From Mycolicibacterium litorale (GTDB taxonomy: Bacteria > Actinomycetota > Actinomycetes > Mycobacteriales > Mycobacteriaceae), in the NCBI GenBank assembly GCA_002007745.1, contig CP019882.1, positions 496,001 through 560,000 of the forward strand: a stretch of 64,000 bases of DNA, in the 5' to 3' direction. A model generated the notes under the pieces. It ran no database searches. It worked only from the letters and a program-made list of their open reading frames with translations, and was not told the DNA's origin. Shown piece by piece: positions 1 to 9,004 of this stretch. Position 1 is the first letter of the stretch; each line of letters starts with the position of its first letter. The translations under genes and the position numbers were made by a program.

Positions 1-1
1 C

Positions 2-1651
2 GTGAAGTTCGTTGCCTCCGAGATCGATCCCGTCACCGGCGACCCAACCGGGTCGATCGCCGACGACAACACCGAGGGCCAGATCGTCGCCGCGCTGGTT
101 CGCGCCATCGCGGGCGGCTCGCTGGGACAGTCGGAACTGATCAAACGCACCGCCCACAACCTGACGGTGGCCGGAGAGCTGTGGATCGCGGTGCTGCAAC
201 GCCCCGAGGGGGAACAGTGGTTTGCCGTCACCCGCAAGGAGATGGAATCCGGCAACGGCCGCGACGGGCTGCTGATCAAACTGCCCGACGGGACGAAACA
301 CCCCTTCAACCCGCCCGACGACGGCCTGTTCCGGGTGTGGGATCCCGATGCTGAGGATGCGACGTTGCCGACGTCGCCGGCGCAGGCCAATCTTGATGCG
401 TTGCGGGAAATCCAGCAGGCCACGAAGAAGATCCGCAACGCGGACCTGTCGCGCCTGATCGGCAACGGCATCCTCGCGATCCCCGCAGAGGCGTCGCTGC
501 CGTCGCAGGATGCCCCGACGGCAGCGGACAAACCGGAAGGATCACCCCCACCAGGCCCGCGCGCGAAACCCGCCGTGGAGCTGACGAAATTGATCGCGAA
601 GCAGGCGCTGCTGGCGATCGAAGAGGGTGAGACGAGCATGGCGGCGCTGCTGCCGATCATCATCCAGATGCCCGGCGATCACGTCGACAAGATCAAGCAC
701 ATCGAGTTCGCTGACCAGATCACCCCGGTGGCGTTGCAGACCCGCAACGATGCGATCGCGCGCCTAGCGATGGGGTTGGACATGTCACCGGAGCAGCTGC
801 TCGGGTTGGGCAGCAATTCCAACCATTGGTCGGCGTTCATCATGGCTGACCAGGACGTCCAGTTGTATGTGGCGCCCGTGATGCAGTTGATCTGCCACGC
901 GATCTACACCAACGCGTTGCGGAACCTGGTGACCAAGTTGGGAATCGACCCGACGAAGTACACCCTGTGGTACGACACCAGCCGGCTGACCGCCGACCCG
1001 GACCTGACCGACGAAGCGAAAGATGCATCGGATCGGGGTGCGTTGCGGCATGCGGAGCTGCTGCGGTTCCTCGGCTTGCCTGAGGACAGCGGATACGACT
1101 TGACGGACCCGGATGGGTGGAAAGAGTTGGCGCGCGACCAGATCGCCAAGAATCCCGACCCCGCTCTGATTCGGTTCTGGGCGCCGATCCTTGACCCGAT
1201 CGCGGGTGTCGAATTCCCTGAGCCGGCTCCCTCGTTGCCTGCCGGCAACACCGATCCGGCCGACGAAGAGGAGTCGGGGGCGGAACAGGGTCAGGAACCG
1301 AAGACGGAGCAGCAGAACGACACTGACAGTCGCCAGTCGGCTGCGGCGGCCGGCCGCGGGATTTCGATGGCGATGGAGCTGATGGTGACGCGGGCGCTGG
1401 AGCTCGCCGGGAAGCGGCGTGTGCGTAGCCACGATCCGGCGCAGGCGTTGCGGCTTCGCGACGTTGCCCCGCAAGACTATCACCGGCTGATGGAGCCGGT
1501 TCCGGACGGTCAGGTGCCGAAGCTGATCAAGGGTTGGGATGCCGGTTTGGATGAGTTGGCGGCCCGGTACGGATTGGACGCCAACGCGGTTCGTAGCGTG
1601 GTGGAACGCCGCGCCCGGGAGCAGCTCACCGCCCAGGTGGTCGACGCCTGA
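2..1651 (+). CDS. Phage portal protein (5' end outside window)
   Basis: Portal proteins form the dodecameric ring at the capsid vertex through which DNA is packaged and which carries the tail. The visible 549 residues contain the segment around SNHWSAF (about residue 274) followed by a hydrophobic stretch ending ICHAIYTNAL, typical of actinophage siphovirus portals. The acidic, Gln-rich C-terminal region is also common in the family. The frame is open to the first base of the window, so the GTG at position 2 is probably internal and the gene starts upstream. Its stop overlaps the next start (TGATG). Terminase should lie just to the left. Confidence 0.85.
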   Translation: MKFVASEIDPVTGDPTGSIADDNTEGQIVAALVRAIAGGSLGQSELIKRTAHNLTVAGELWIAVLQRPEGEQWFAVTRKEMESGNGRDGLLIKLPDGTKHPFNPPDDGLFRVWDPDAEDATLPTSPAQANLDALREIQQATKKIRNADLSRLIGNGILAIPAEASLPSQDAPTAADKPEGSPPPGPRAKPAVELTKLIAKQALLAIEEGETSMAALLPIIIQMPGDHVDKIKHIEFADQITPVALQTRNDAIARLAMGLDMSPEQLLGLGSNSNHWSAFIMADQDVQLYVAPVMQLICHAIYTNALRNLVTKLGIDPTKYTLWYDTSRLTADPDLTDEAKDASDRGALRHAELLRFLGLPEDSGYDLTDPDGWKELARDQIAKNPDPALIRFWAPILDPIAGVEFPEPAPSLPAGNTDPADEEESGAEQGQEPKTEQQNDTDSRQSAAAAGRGISMAMELMVTRALELAGKRRVRSHDPAQALRLRDVAPQDYHRLMEPVPDGQVPKLIKGWDAGLDELAARYGLDANAVRSVVERRAREQLTAQVVDA

Positions 1652-4056
1652 TGTGGCCCGAACCTGGGGAGGCGCTCGACCGCACGATCGAGGTCGAAGC
1701 CGCCGTCGCGGACCTGTACGCCGAAGCGCTGCGACGGTGGGCGCCGGCAGCGCGCGCCGCTGTCCTGCCTGCGCTGACCGCCGCCGCCGGCGAACAACTG
1801 CCGCCCGATCCCGACGCGCTTGCCGGCGAACAATCCTCATGGGATGCGATTGCCGCCACCGTGATCCTCGCCGGCCTCGGACTGCTGTGGGCTGTCACCT
1901 ACACCGACGCGGTTGAAGGTCTCGGCATCGACCTCCCCGACCCGCCAGGTGATGCGCCGCGGCCCGACATCGACCCGGCCGTCACCGCCATCATTGCCCG
2001 CACTACAGACGCCACCACACGGCAGGCCCGCGACGACCTCGCCCGCGCGACCGCCAACCCGTCCAGCCGCGACGCACTCGGCGTGTTCGTCGACTCCCAC
2101 CGCGACCAGGTCGCCGCCGTACCCGGCATGGTGCGCGAGGCACTCACCGCAGCAGTCCAATCGCTGAAGGTCCAAGCCACCACCACCGCGGTGGTGATCG
2201 ACAGCGCACAGTTGCGGGCCGAAACCGCTCAGATGCTCGACGCCGCCGGCCCGGCCATGCGTGACCTCGCCCGCCGCGAGGGCTACCAAGCCGCCGGCGT
2301 CATGAACCACGCCGTCATCACCGCCGCCCAGCAGGATCCCGATGCGGGCGAGCTCCAGAAATGCTGGATTGCGACGCTCGACGGACGAACCAGACCAACC
2401 CATTGGGCTGCCGACGGCCAGCGCGCCCCACTGGGCGGCAAATTCACGGTGGGTGGTGAGCACCTCGAGTTCCCCGGCGACCCCCACGCATCCGCGGCTG
2501 AGCGGAAGAACTGCCGCTGCCGGGTGGGTGTCCTGGCCAAGGATGAAGCGCTTCCCGACGAGGTCGACCGGCACACCGAGCGGCTCGACGGCCGCGACAG
2601 TGTGGTGATCAACCGGGACGGGCGCACCCAGGCGGAGGAAATTCAGCGTCGCGCCGACGACGGCAATATCCGCGCCCGCGACGACCCAGAAGGCATTGGG
2701 CGGGTGGCATCCGGCGGCTGGACCGCACCGAGCGAACAGGAGATGGGCATGACGAGCGTTGAACCAGCAGTCGACGAGGAAACGTACTTCACGTTCACCG
2801 ACGCACTATTCGCTGTCACCGGCGTGCCGACCGCCGACGGTCGCATGCTCGACGCCAACCTTGACCTCACGATGCGGGAAACCCCACTGCCGGTGCAGTT
2901 CTGCGAAGAGATGGAAGGCGGACACTACGGGTCCGTAACCGTCGGCGTGGTGGAGGCGATCCGCTTCAAGAACGGTCAGGTCCGCGGCGACGGATACATG
3001 CTCAACAACGAGAACGCGCTCAAGGCCATCGATCTGGTCTCGCACGGCGTCTGTAACCCATCCGTGGATCTCGGGAACTGCGAGATCATCCCCACCGACC
3101 AGGGCGGGATTCTCATCACGGAGGACACCTACGCCGAGGACATGGAAGTCCTGTGGACGACCGTCAAAGCCGAGCTGCTGGCGGTGACGTTGGTGGCCAT
3201 TCCCGCGTTCGGTGAAACACGTATCGCGTTGAATGAGCAGCGAGAACCGCGCGCGAAGGCGTTGGTGGCGTCGGCCGTCGCGGAGTTCACACCCCGTGTC
3301 TACGACCCGGCGCTGTTCGCCGACCCGAAACTCACCGGCCCCACCCACCTGACGATCACCGAAGACGGACGGATCTTCGGCCACGTCGCCTGCTGGTCGG
3401 AGCGGCACCGCTCGGTTGGCCTCGGCAACATCACCCCACCCCATTCGGCCACCGGGTACGAGAATTTCCACAGCTCCCCACCGGTGCGGCTCGCGGACGG
3501 CAGCAGCCTGCCCGTCGGCCGGCTCACCGTCGGCATCGGCCACGCCCCCACCACAGGCATCAGCAACGTTGCCGCGCAGGCACACTACGACAACCCTGAA
3601 TCGTGCTTCGCCCTCGTTCGCGCTGGCGAGGATCAGTTCGGTATCTGGGTGTCGGGTGTGCCGGCGCCGTGGGCCACCCCGGAGAAAGTAGAGATGGGGT
3701 TGGCTTCGCCGATGTCGGGGGATTGGCGGCCGTACGGCCGGGGCCTGGACCTGGTGGCGGTGCTGGCCGTCAACACCCCGGGCTTCTTGTGCCGCGGTGG
3801 CGGAACGTCAGCGGCGGCCGGTGACCAGTTGGCGATGGTCGCCAGCTTGGGGCCGTCGCAGCGCGCCACCGCGGGCGGTATCGGGCATCTGTCGTTCGAC
3901 GACATCCGCGCCGCCGTCCGGATTGAGTTGGAGGAATCCCAACGGACGGCTGCGTTGGCGGCCCGCCGCGAGTCGGCGTTGGCGCGGGCCCGCGACGTCG
4001 TGGGTGATCCGCCCACGCCTGCGGAGCGGTTGGCGGCCTTGCTGGAACGGGCCTGA
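1651..4056 (+). CDS. MuF-like minor head protein fused to capsid maturation protease
   Basis: An 801-aa protein that appears to join two head-assembly functions often encoded separately. Residues about 1-330 are helical and end in a MuF-type module, with CWIATLDGRTRPTH near residue 231 and the Cys-rich NCRCRVG near 291. Residues about 370-560 and the following GHVACWSERHR / HYDNPES / SGDWRPYGRGLDLVAVLAVN blocks match the pattern of actinophage capsid maturation proteases. The start overlaps the portal stop. Fusion is inferred from one uninterrupted frame. Cleavage of the scaffold-capsid precursor encoded at 5618 would be its expected job. Confidence 0.8.
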   Translation: MWPEPGEALDRTIEVEAAVADLYAEALRRWAPAARAAVLPALTAAAGEQLPPDPDALAGEQSSWDAIAATVILAGLGLLWAVTYTDAVEGLGIDLPDPPGDAPRPDIDPAVTAIIARTTDATTRQARDDLARATANPSSRDALGVFVDSHRDQVAAVPGMVREALTAAVQSLKVQATTTAVVIDSAQLRAETAQMLDAAGPAMRDLARREGYQAAGVMNHAVITAAQQDPDAGELQKCWIATLDGRTRPTHWAADGQRAPLGGKFTVGGEHLEFPGDPHASAAERKNCRCRVGVLAKDEALPDEVDRHTERLDGRDSVVINRDGRTQAEEIQRRADDGNIRARDDPEGIGRVASGGWTAPSEQEMGMTSVEPAVDEETYFTFTDALFAVTGVPTADGRMLDANLDLTMRETPLPVQFCEEMEGGHYGSVTVGVVEAIRFKNGQVRGDGYMLNNENALKAIDLVSHGVCNPSVDLGNCEIIPTDQGGILITEDTYAEDMEVLWTTVKAELLAVTLVAIPAFGETRIALNEQREPRAKALVASAVAEFTPRVYDPALFADPKLTGPTHLTITEDGRIFGHVACWSERHRSVGLGNITPPHSATGYENFHSSPPVRLADGSSLPVGRLTVGIGHAPTTGISNVAAQAHYDNPESCFALVRAGEDQFGIWVSGVPAPWATPEKVEMGLASPMSGDWRPYGRGLDLVAVLAVNTPGFLCRGGGTSAAAGDQLAMVASLGPSQRATAGGIGHLSFDDIRAAVRIELEESQRTAALAARRESALARARDVVGDPPTPAERLAALLERA

Positions 4057-4058
4057 CA

Positions 4059-4238
4059 GTGGCATGCAGTTGCCGCGGCGGCGCGGCGGCGGCGCGCACC
4101 GGTGCACGGATCGTGGGCTATGACTTCACGCCTCCCGGCGGCGACACACCAACCCGATTCCCCGACAAGGCATCCGCTCTGGTGGAACGCCGCAAGCGCG
4201 GCGGCGGCACCATCGTCGCCGTCACGGCCGGCTCATAG
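4059..4238 (+). CDS. Small Cys-rich phage protein (59 aa)
   Basis: A GTG-initiated frame two bases after the protease stop encodes 59 residues beginning MACSCRGG, followed by an Ala/Arg tract and a short region around ARIVGYDF. Short proteins starting MGCNCGG or similar are common beside head genes of mycobacteriophages and have no known function. The two closely spaced N-terminal cysteines suggest metal binding. The stop overlaps the 3' end of the convergent protease gene by six bases. Length, position and the CxC start support it as real. No function can be assigned. Confidence 0.6.
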   Translation: MACSCRGGAAAARTGARIVGYDFTPPGGDTPTRFPDKASALVERRKRGGGTIVAVTAGS

Positions 4239-4931
4239 GCGCGGCGCTGTCACATCACCGGCCATGTTGCGGTCAGCGAGGAGCCGCGCGAATTCATCGA
4301 TGGGCGTGTACGCCCGACCGCGCAGCCCCCAGCCGTCGCCCCACGAGTTGAGCCACTCGATGACCGCCGTCTTGTAGAACGACGGGTGATAGTCCACCCC
4401 CAGCACGAGATACTCGTGGCCGCCTTCCAGCGAGCCGGAGGCGTGGACGATGCCATTGCGGTCAGGGTCCTCCATGCTGGAGTAGAACGCGGTACCCACG
4501 ATGAGTGGCTGTGTCTGCAGAGCGTTGAGGAACCCCGTCATGGAGAATGTCCACGTGTAGCGGCGGATGAAACCGAGCTGGCGTGCCGCTTTCGCGACAC
4601 CGTTGCCGGAGCTGCCCTGATCGACACCGGGGTAGGTGTTGTTCGGGATGCCGTCCAATCGGGTGGCCAGCGTATAGAGCTCGAGCGCCTTGGTTTCGTC
4701 GAGGTAACCACCGTCGCGTCGGGCCGTGCTGGTGTGCGCGTAGTCGGTGTTCAACCACTGTGCCATCGCGTTGCCTGTGCATGACCCCACTTGACCTTGG
4801 TCGAGTACTGGCGCCGATGTCGTCCATCGGGTTGTCTTCGGCTGCAGTGGTTTCGCCGCGGCGAAGTGGGCGAATTCGCGGGATCGCGGGTCGTGGTCGA
4901 CGAGCCGGCCCAGTGCGTGGGTGAGCGTCAT
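4233..4931 (-). CDS. Papain-like (C1 family) cysteine protease
   Basis: A leftward gene inside the rightward late operon. The 232-aa product has the three landmarks of a C1 peptidase: QGQVGSCTGNA with the nucleophilic Cys (about residue 52, glutamine of the oxyanion hole before it), GGHEYLVLGV with the catalytic His, and NSWGDGWG with the catalytic Asn. There is no clear signal peptide, so it may act in the cytoplasm or in the virion. A longer GTG start at 4940 exists. ATG at 4931 is preferred because a TANNNT hexamer sits seven bases upstream, as in leaderless mycobacterial transcripts. Substrate unknown; it could process phage head proteins or a host target. Confidence 0.8.
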   Translation of the reverse strand: MTLTHALGRLVDHDPRSREFAHFAAAKPLQPKTTRWTTSAPVLDQGQVGSCTGNAMAQWLNTDYAHTSTARRDGGYLDETKALELYTLATRLDGIPNNTYPGVDQGSSGNGVAKAARQLGFIRRYTWTFSMTGFLNALQTQPLIVGTAFYSSMEDPDRNGIVHASGSLEGGHEYLVLGVDYHPSFYKTAVIEWLNSWGDGWGLRGRAYTPIDEFARLLADRNMAGDVTAPRL

Positions 4932-4938
4932 GGCCCGC

Positions 4939-4944
4939 ACCGTA
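4939..4944 (-). promoter_or_regulatory. Candidate leaderless -10 element for the cysteine protease gene
   Basis: Read on the minus strand the hexamer is TACGGT, matching TANNNT, and ends seven bases before ATG 4931, where no Shine-Dalgarno sequence is visible. This geometry is typical of leaderless mycobacterial genes. It would let the protease be expressed independently of the late operon. Confidence 0.4.
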
Positions 4945-4996
4945 TGGACTGTGGGTGCGGGCCACTCGGCCTGTGAACTAGCTGTGACCTGCGGAG

Positions 4997-5428
4997 TTAG
5001 GCGTCCTTACCGAACGCTCCGTCGCGGGCGCGGCGCAGCGTCTCGATCATGTTGTTGATCTGCCGGCGAGTCAGCGGGACGGTGAACACGGTGGCTGGCG
5101 GGTCGAACTCGCTGATGGGCGGGCAGTCACCCGGGCCGACGGTCATAGCCATCGTCCGGCCGTCACGCTCTTCAGCGAGTTTCGCGTTCCGCTCGACGGC
5201 CAGCACGCACTCGTGGCACGCCGAATGGTCGGCGTGGTGTGGCGTCGGTGGGCTCACGATGTCGTTGGGCCGGGGCTCCGGTGCGGCCGAGAAGACGTGG
5301 CGGGTGAGCCCGATCTGGACGAATCCATTCGCGTCGTTCTTGTCCCAGTGAACCGAGAGTTCGGTTCCGGTGCCGCCGAACCGGGCGAAGCCGTCGGTTT
5401 CGGGGCGTTGAATCACTTCTTTCGGCAT
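4997..5428 (-). CDS. Hypothetical phage protein, 143 aa
   Basis: Second leftward gene in the head region, upstream of and codirectional with the protease gene. I do not recognise a family. The N-terminal half looks beta-rich (FARFGGTGTELSVHWDKND). The middle has HHADHSACHEC, a cluster of His and Cys residues that could bind a metal. The C-terminus is helical (RRQINNMIETLRRARDG). ATG 5428 is chosen over ATG 5437 because GAAGGG lies nine bases upstream of 5428 but abuts 5437. Possibly a moron expressed in the lysogen. Confidence 0.6.
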   Translation of the reverse strand: MPKEVIQRPETDGFARFGGTGTELSVHWDKNDANGFVQIGLTRHVFSAAPEPRPNDIVSPPTPHHADHSACHECVLAVERNAKLAEERDGRTMAMTVGPGDCPPISEFDPPATVFTVPLTRRQINNMIETLRRARDGAFGKDA

Positions 5429-5617
5429 GGCCGTCATCCCTTCACGGGGTTGGAGGGCGTCGCGCCCTGACCGCCATCGCGGCGATCGCCGACAGCTTCA
5501 CAAGCCCGCGTGCACGCCTGCCTCCTACGTTCTGCCGCCAAGAGAGTTCCCGCCCGCGCTATGTGCCGGGGAGCGATCGGAAACGAAACAGCACGTTCCA
5601 GAACAGGAGCACACGAC

Positions 5618-7630
5618 GTGAAGTTCACGCGCCCCGATCAGCTGCCCGCCACCGTCGCCGAACTCGACGAACTCGCGAACCAGGCCCGCGCTGAAATCGC
5701 CGTCATCCAGGCCCGGCACGCCGCAGGCGAGGAACTGTCCCCCGAGGACACCGAACGCCTCGAATACCTGCTCGATTCGCGAGACGAGATCGTCACCGAA
5801 CGCGAAACCGTGTCCGCCGCAGAGCAGGCACACACCGACAAGCTGGCGGGTCTGCTGGACCGCGTCAACCCGCCGACCCCCGAGGCCCCTGCCGCTGAGG
5901 CTGCGCCGGAAACCCCGGCCGCCACCCCGGAGCCAGGTGACGCCGCCGCAGCAGCCGAGGTTGTGGCCGAAGCGGAAGCCGCCACCGCGCAGGCCGCCGA
6001 ACAGCCCGAGCCCGTCACCGCCGCCGCCACCGGCAAGGCGGCCGGCCGGGTATTCGCTGGCGCAGTCACCACCACCGAGGTGCCGAAGCCCAACACGGGC
6101 GGCGATGCCAGTAAGCGGTGGGACCTCAAGCCGGAAGCGCCGAACTTCGCCGAACTGGGCAACCAGAAGGTCGACACCGCGGCGATCGCCGAGGGTATCT
6201 GCTCCAACGGCCAGTTCACCGGCCTGAACCCGGACCGCCGAACCATCATCGCCTCGATGGAGCGACCGCAGGGCAAGGTCATCACCCGCGCTGAAGACCT
6301 CTACGCAGAACTGGACCGCATCTCCTCGGAGATCCCCGGCCACGGAGCCGTCACCGCCAAGGCACTCGTCGCCGCCGGCGGTTGGTGCGCCCCCTCGGAG
6401 CAGCTGTACGACTTCTGCGAAACCCCCGCCGCTGTCGGTCTACTGTCCCTGCCGGAGATGACGATCAACCGCGGCGGTGTCATCTTCCCCGCCGAACCGG
6501 ACTTCTCCGCGCTGCAGAACGGGTTTCACTTCACCGAGACGGAGTTGGAAGCCGACAGCGGCTCACCCAACTACACCCCGACGGCGATCAAGAGCTACGT
6601 CGAGATCCCCTGCCCGCCCGAGATGGTGGAATACCGGCTCGAGGCGATCGGTTGGGCCGTCAAGTCCGGCATCTTGCAGAAGCGGGCGTGGCCGGAGCTG
6701 GTCAAGAAGTTCCTCGACGAGTTCATGGTGGCTCACGAGTATCGGGTGTCGGCGCTGACCGTCACGAAGATCCTCGCGCAGTCGTCCGCGGCGAAGGTTG
6801 TCCCGAACGACGTCGTTCTGGGCGCCACGACCAGCATCCTCAACGGCCTGCACATGCGGGCGCGTAACTTGCAGATCAAGACCCGCAAGATGGTCATCGA
6901 GGGCATCGCGCCGCTGTGGTTCCGCGACGTGCTGCGCGCCGACCTCGCCGGCCGGGACGATATCGCCGGCCTGAGCGTCACCGACGCCGACGTCGACCGT
7001 TGGCTCGCGGACCGCGGAATCTACCTGCAGTACGAAGGTGCCTGGCAGTCCCTCACCTCCGGCAAGCCCGGCCACGAAGACACCTCGTGGTGGCCCGGCT
7101 CGGTCGACGTGGTGCTGTACCCGGCGGGCACGTTCTGGCGGTCGCGGCAAAACGTCCTCAATCTCGGTGTCCAGTTCCCGATGGATCTGGTGCAGCAGAA
7201 CCGCCAGATGGAGGGCTTCGTCGAGGACGAGTTCCAGGTGGGTAAGCGCTGCTACCCGTCGCACCTGATCCGGATTCCGTTGTGCGTCAACAGCGCCGTC
7301 GGTGCCCGCGAGGTCATCGACTGCACCACCGAGTACGCGACGACTACCACCAAGACGGTCACCCTCACCGGTAGCCCGACTGGCGGCACCATCACGCTGA
7401 AGTTCTCGGCCAACGGCACGCAGTCCGGGACCATCGCCTACAACGCGTCTACCAGCACGGTCGACAGCACGCTGACGGCGATCGACGACAACGTGACCGC
7501 GGCCGGCGACATTACCGTCGGCGGATCGGCAGGCGCCTGGGTCGTCACCTACCCGGCCCGACTCGGCGACCTGCAGTTGGGGACGAATTCCCTGACCGGC
7601 GGCACTTTGCCGAGCGCGACCATCTCCTGA
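5618..7630 (+). CDS. Scaffold-major capsid protein fusion with C-terminal Ig-like domain
   Basis: A 670-aa capsid precursor. The first 190 or so residues are helical, then Ala/Pro/Glu-rich, as in N-terminal scaffolding or delta domains. The central region (about 190-585) is an HK97-type major capsid protein by position, size and motifs such as GGWCAPSEQLYDF, NFAELGNQ and YWRSRQNVLNL-like segments. Residues about 575-670 form an extra beta-rich domain starting TVTLTGSPTGGTITLKF. A similar domain ends the major tail protein at 9005. GTG 5618 is preferred over the longer upstream start because CAGGAGC lies eight bases before it and the longer N-terminus is atypical. Confidence 0.85.
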   Translation: MKFTRPDQLPATVAELDELANQARAEIAVIQARHAAGEELSPEDTERLEYLLDSRDEIVTERETVSAAEQAHTDKLAGLLDRVNPPTPEAPAAEAAPETPAATPEPGDAAAAAEVVAEAEAATAQAAEQPEPVTAAATGKAAGRVFAGAVTTTEVPKPNTGGDASKRWDLKPEAPNFAELGNQKVDTAAIAEGICSNGQFTGLNPDRRTIIASMERPQGKVITRAEDLYAELDRISSEIPGHGAVTAKALVAAGGWCAPSEQLYDFCETPAAVGLLSLPEMTINRGGVIFPAEPDFSALQNGFHFTETELEADSGSPNYTPTAIKSYVEIPCPPEMVEYRLEAIGWAVKSGILQKRAWPELVKKFLDEFMVAHEYRVSALTVTKILAQSSAAKVVPNDVVLGATTSILNGLHMRARNLQIKTRKMVIEGIAPLWFRDVLRADLAGRDDIAGLSVTDADVDRWLADRGIYLQYEGAWQSLTSGKPGHEDTSWWPGSVDVVLYPAGTFWRSRQNVLNLGVQFPMDLVQQNRQMEGFVEDEFQVGKRCYPSHLIRIPLCVNSAVGAREVIDCTTEYATTTTKTVTLTGSPTGGTITLKFSANGTQSGTIAYNASTSTVDSTLTAIDDNVTAAGDITVGGSAGAWVVTYPARLGDLQLGTNSLTGGTLPSATIS

Positions 7631-7656
7631 CCGGGGGTCTGCGGAATCAGAGACGG

Positions 7657-7703
7657 AGGCGGGCGGCGTGGACCACACGAGGCAGGTTTACGTCCGCCCG
7701 CCT
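7657..7703 (+). terminator. Hairpin after the capsid gene
   Basis: A 10-bp inverted repeat (AGGCGGGCGG with CCGCCCGCCT) encloses a 27-base loop that itself contains CGTG/CACG. It lies between the capsid stop and the next ribosome binding site. There is no T-tract, so it may only attenuate transcription or stabilise the 3' end of the abundant capsid message. Confidence 0.4.
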
Positions 7704-7725
7704 TCCCGCAGGAAGGGATGACGAC

Positions 7726-8505
7726 ATGACGGTGACGCTCAATCCTGTGGTGTTCGATGCACCACTGGTGACTCCAGCACCCAACGGCCTGTACGCCGCC
7801 ACCAATTGGCAACCCCAGTCCGGGCCGGCGCGCTGGATCGGTGCCGGCATGCTGATCCGCAGCCGCAACTACGGCAACAGCAGCGCGTTCAAGGTGTGGA
7901 CGGCCGACTGGGATGGTCTGCAAGAGGATCTCGGCGACGACGACGTGAAGACCGGTGTGCGGCCGGACGATCCAGATGCCTACATCGCGATGACGGTGGT
8001 GGGCGCCGACGCGTGCGAACCGGGAGCGTTGCCCGAGCAGGAGATCCGGGACCGGGCTCAGCAGGTGCTGCTGCTAGAGGAGCAGGCCGCCGCTGAGGAG
8101 GAGTTTGCCGCACGGCTTCTCACCGATACCAGCCCAGTATCGGTGGCCGACATCGTCGCCGCTGTCGCGAAACTCGAGGGACTGCTGGCCAAGACGAACA
8201 CACTGGGCTTCATTCACGCCAGCTCCGAGCTCGCCGCGCCGGCAGCACAGGCGCAGCTGATCGTCCGTTCTGGTGTGGCGCTCAAGACCCCGCTGGGCCA
8301 TACGTGGGTGTTCGGCGGCGGCTACGTCGGTGTCGACGGCCTGGACCAAACGCTGGTGGCCACTTCGCAGCCGTACGGGTGGCGCACCGAAATTGCGGTG
8401 AAGGCGGGTCTGGATGTGACGCGGCACAACCTCTATCACGCGGTTGCTGAGCGGTCGCTGCTCATCGGCTACGAGGCTGCGGTCGGCGCGGCCACCATCA
8501 CCTAA
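7726..8505 (+). CDS. Conserved phage structural protein, unknown role (259 aa)
   Basis: Placed directly after the capsid gene, with GGAAGGGATGACGAC before the ATG. The N-terminal half has aromatic and Gly-rich segments (RWIGAGMLIRSRNYGNSSAFKVW). A Glu/Ala-rich helical linker follows near residues 108-125. The C-terminal part around VFGGGYVGVDGLDQTLVATSQPYGWRTEIAV resembles a protein found between capsid and connector genes in several actinophages. Its function is unknown to me. A head decoration or accessory head role is plausible from position alone. Confidence 0.65.
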   Translation: MTVTLNPVVFDAPLVTPAPNGLYAATNWQPQSGPARWIGAGMLIRSRNYGNSSAFKVWTADWDGLQEDLGDDDVKTGVRPDDPDAYIAMTVVGADACEPGALPEQEIRDRAQQVLLLEEQAAAEEEFAARLLTDTSPVSVADIVAAVAKLEGLLAKTNTLGFIHASSELAAPAAQAQLIVRSGVALKTPLGHTWVFGGGYVGVDGLDQTLVATSQPYGWRTEIAVKAGLDVTRHNLYHAVAERSLLIGYEAAVGAATIT

Positions 8506-8525
8506 CGCTGAGGAGAACGAAGACA

Positions 8526-8930
8526 ATGCCTGAAGGTGTGAACGTCTTGGTTGAGGACGGCGAAGCGACGATCGAGTTCGTCGACCAGTCCCTGCGTGGT
8601 TCAGGACTCGGGAAGCTGCTCTCGGTGGGCGGCCCGCAGCAGGTGCGGAAGGTGACCCGCCCCCGGGTAGCCTACATCGTGCCCGAGGCGGTCGCCCGCG
8701 ACGCCGGATTCATCGACGGCGAACAGCCTGCCCCGAAGAACGAATCCAAGGGCTACGACGACGGCCTGCCCGACAGCGATTGGTCGCGTCCCGCCCTCAA
8801 CGAGTACGCCGCCAAGTTGGAGCCGCCGCTCAACCCCGCCGACTATTCGAACAAAGAGCTGCTGCTCGCCGCGATCAAGACGGCGATCGCTGGAGGCGCG
8901 AAGCTCCCCGGCGCCGATGCACCCGCCTGA
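8526..8930 (+). CDS. Small phage head/connector-region protein with SAP-like C-terminus
   Basis: A 134-aa protein preceded by GAGGAGAACG. The N-terminal region is beta-rich (VNVLVEDGEATIEFVD). The C-terminal SRPALNEYAAKLEPPLNPADYSN segment, continuing KELLLAAI, has the pattern of a short helix-extended loop-helix fold (SAP/Rho-N-like) that recurs in small actinophage head-region proteins. Likely a virion or assembly protein; the exact role is not determined. Confidence 0.6.
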   Translation: MPEGVNVLVEDGEATIEFVDQSLRGSGLGKLLSVGGPQQVRKVTRPRVAYIVPEAVARDAGFIDGEQPAPKNESKGYDDGLPDSDWSRPALNEYAAKLEPPLNPADYSNKELLLAAIKTAIAGGAKLPGADAPA

Positions 8931-9004
8931 ACAACTATGACCCGCATGCCTCGTGACTACGACCCGCCCGGCGCGGTAGCGCCCCACACAGGAGGACAAG
9001 CAAC

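Noticed and set aside
5510..5617. Longer N-terminus for the capsid gene
   Set aside because: Cys/Arg-rich residues unlike capsid N-termini and no ribosome site; the GTG at 5618 has one.
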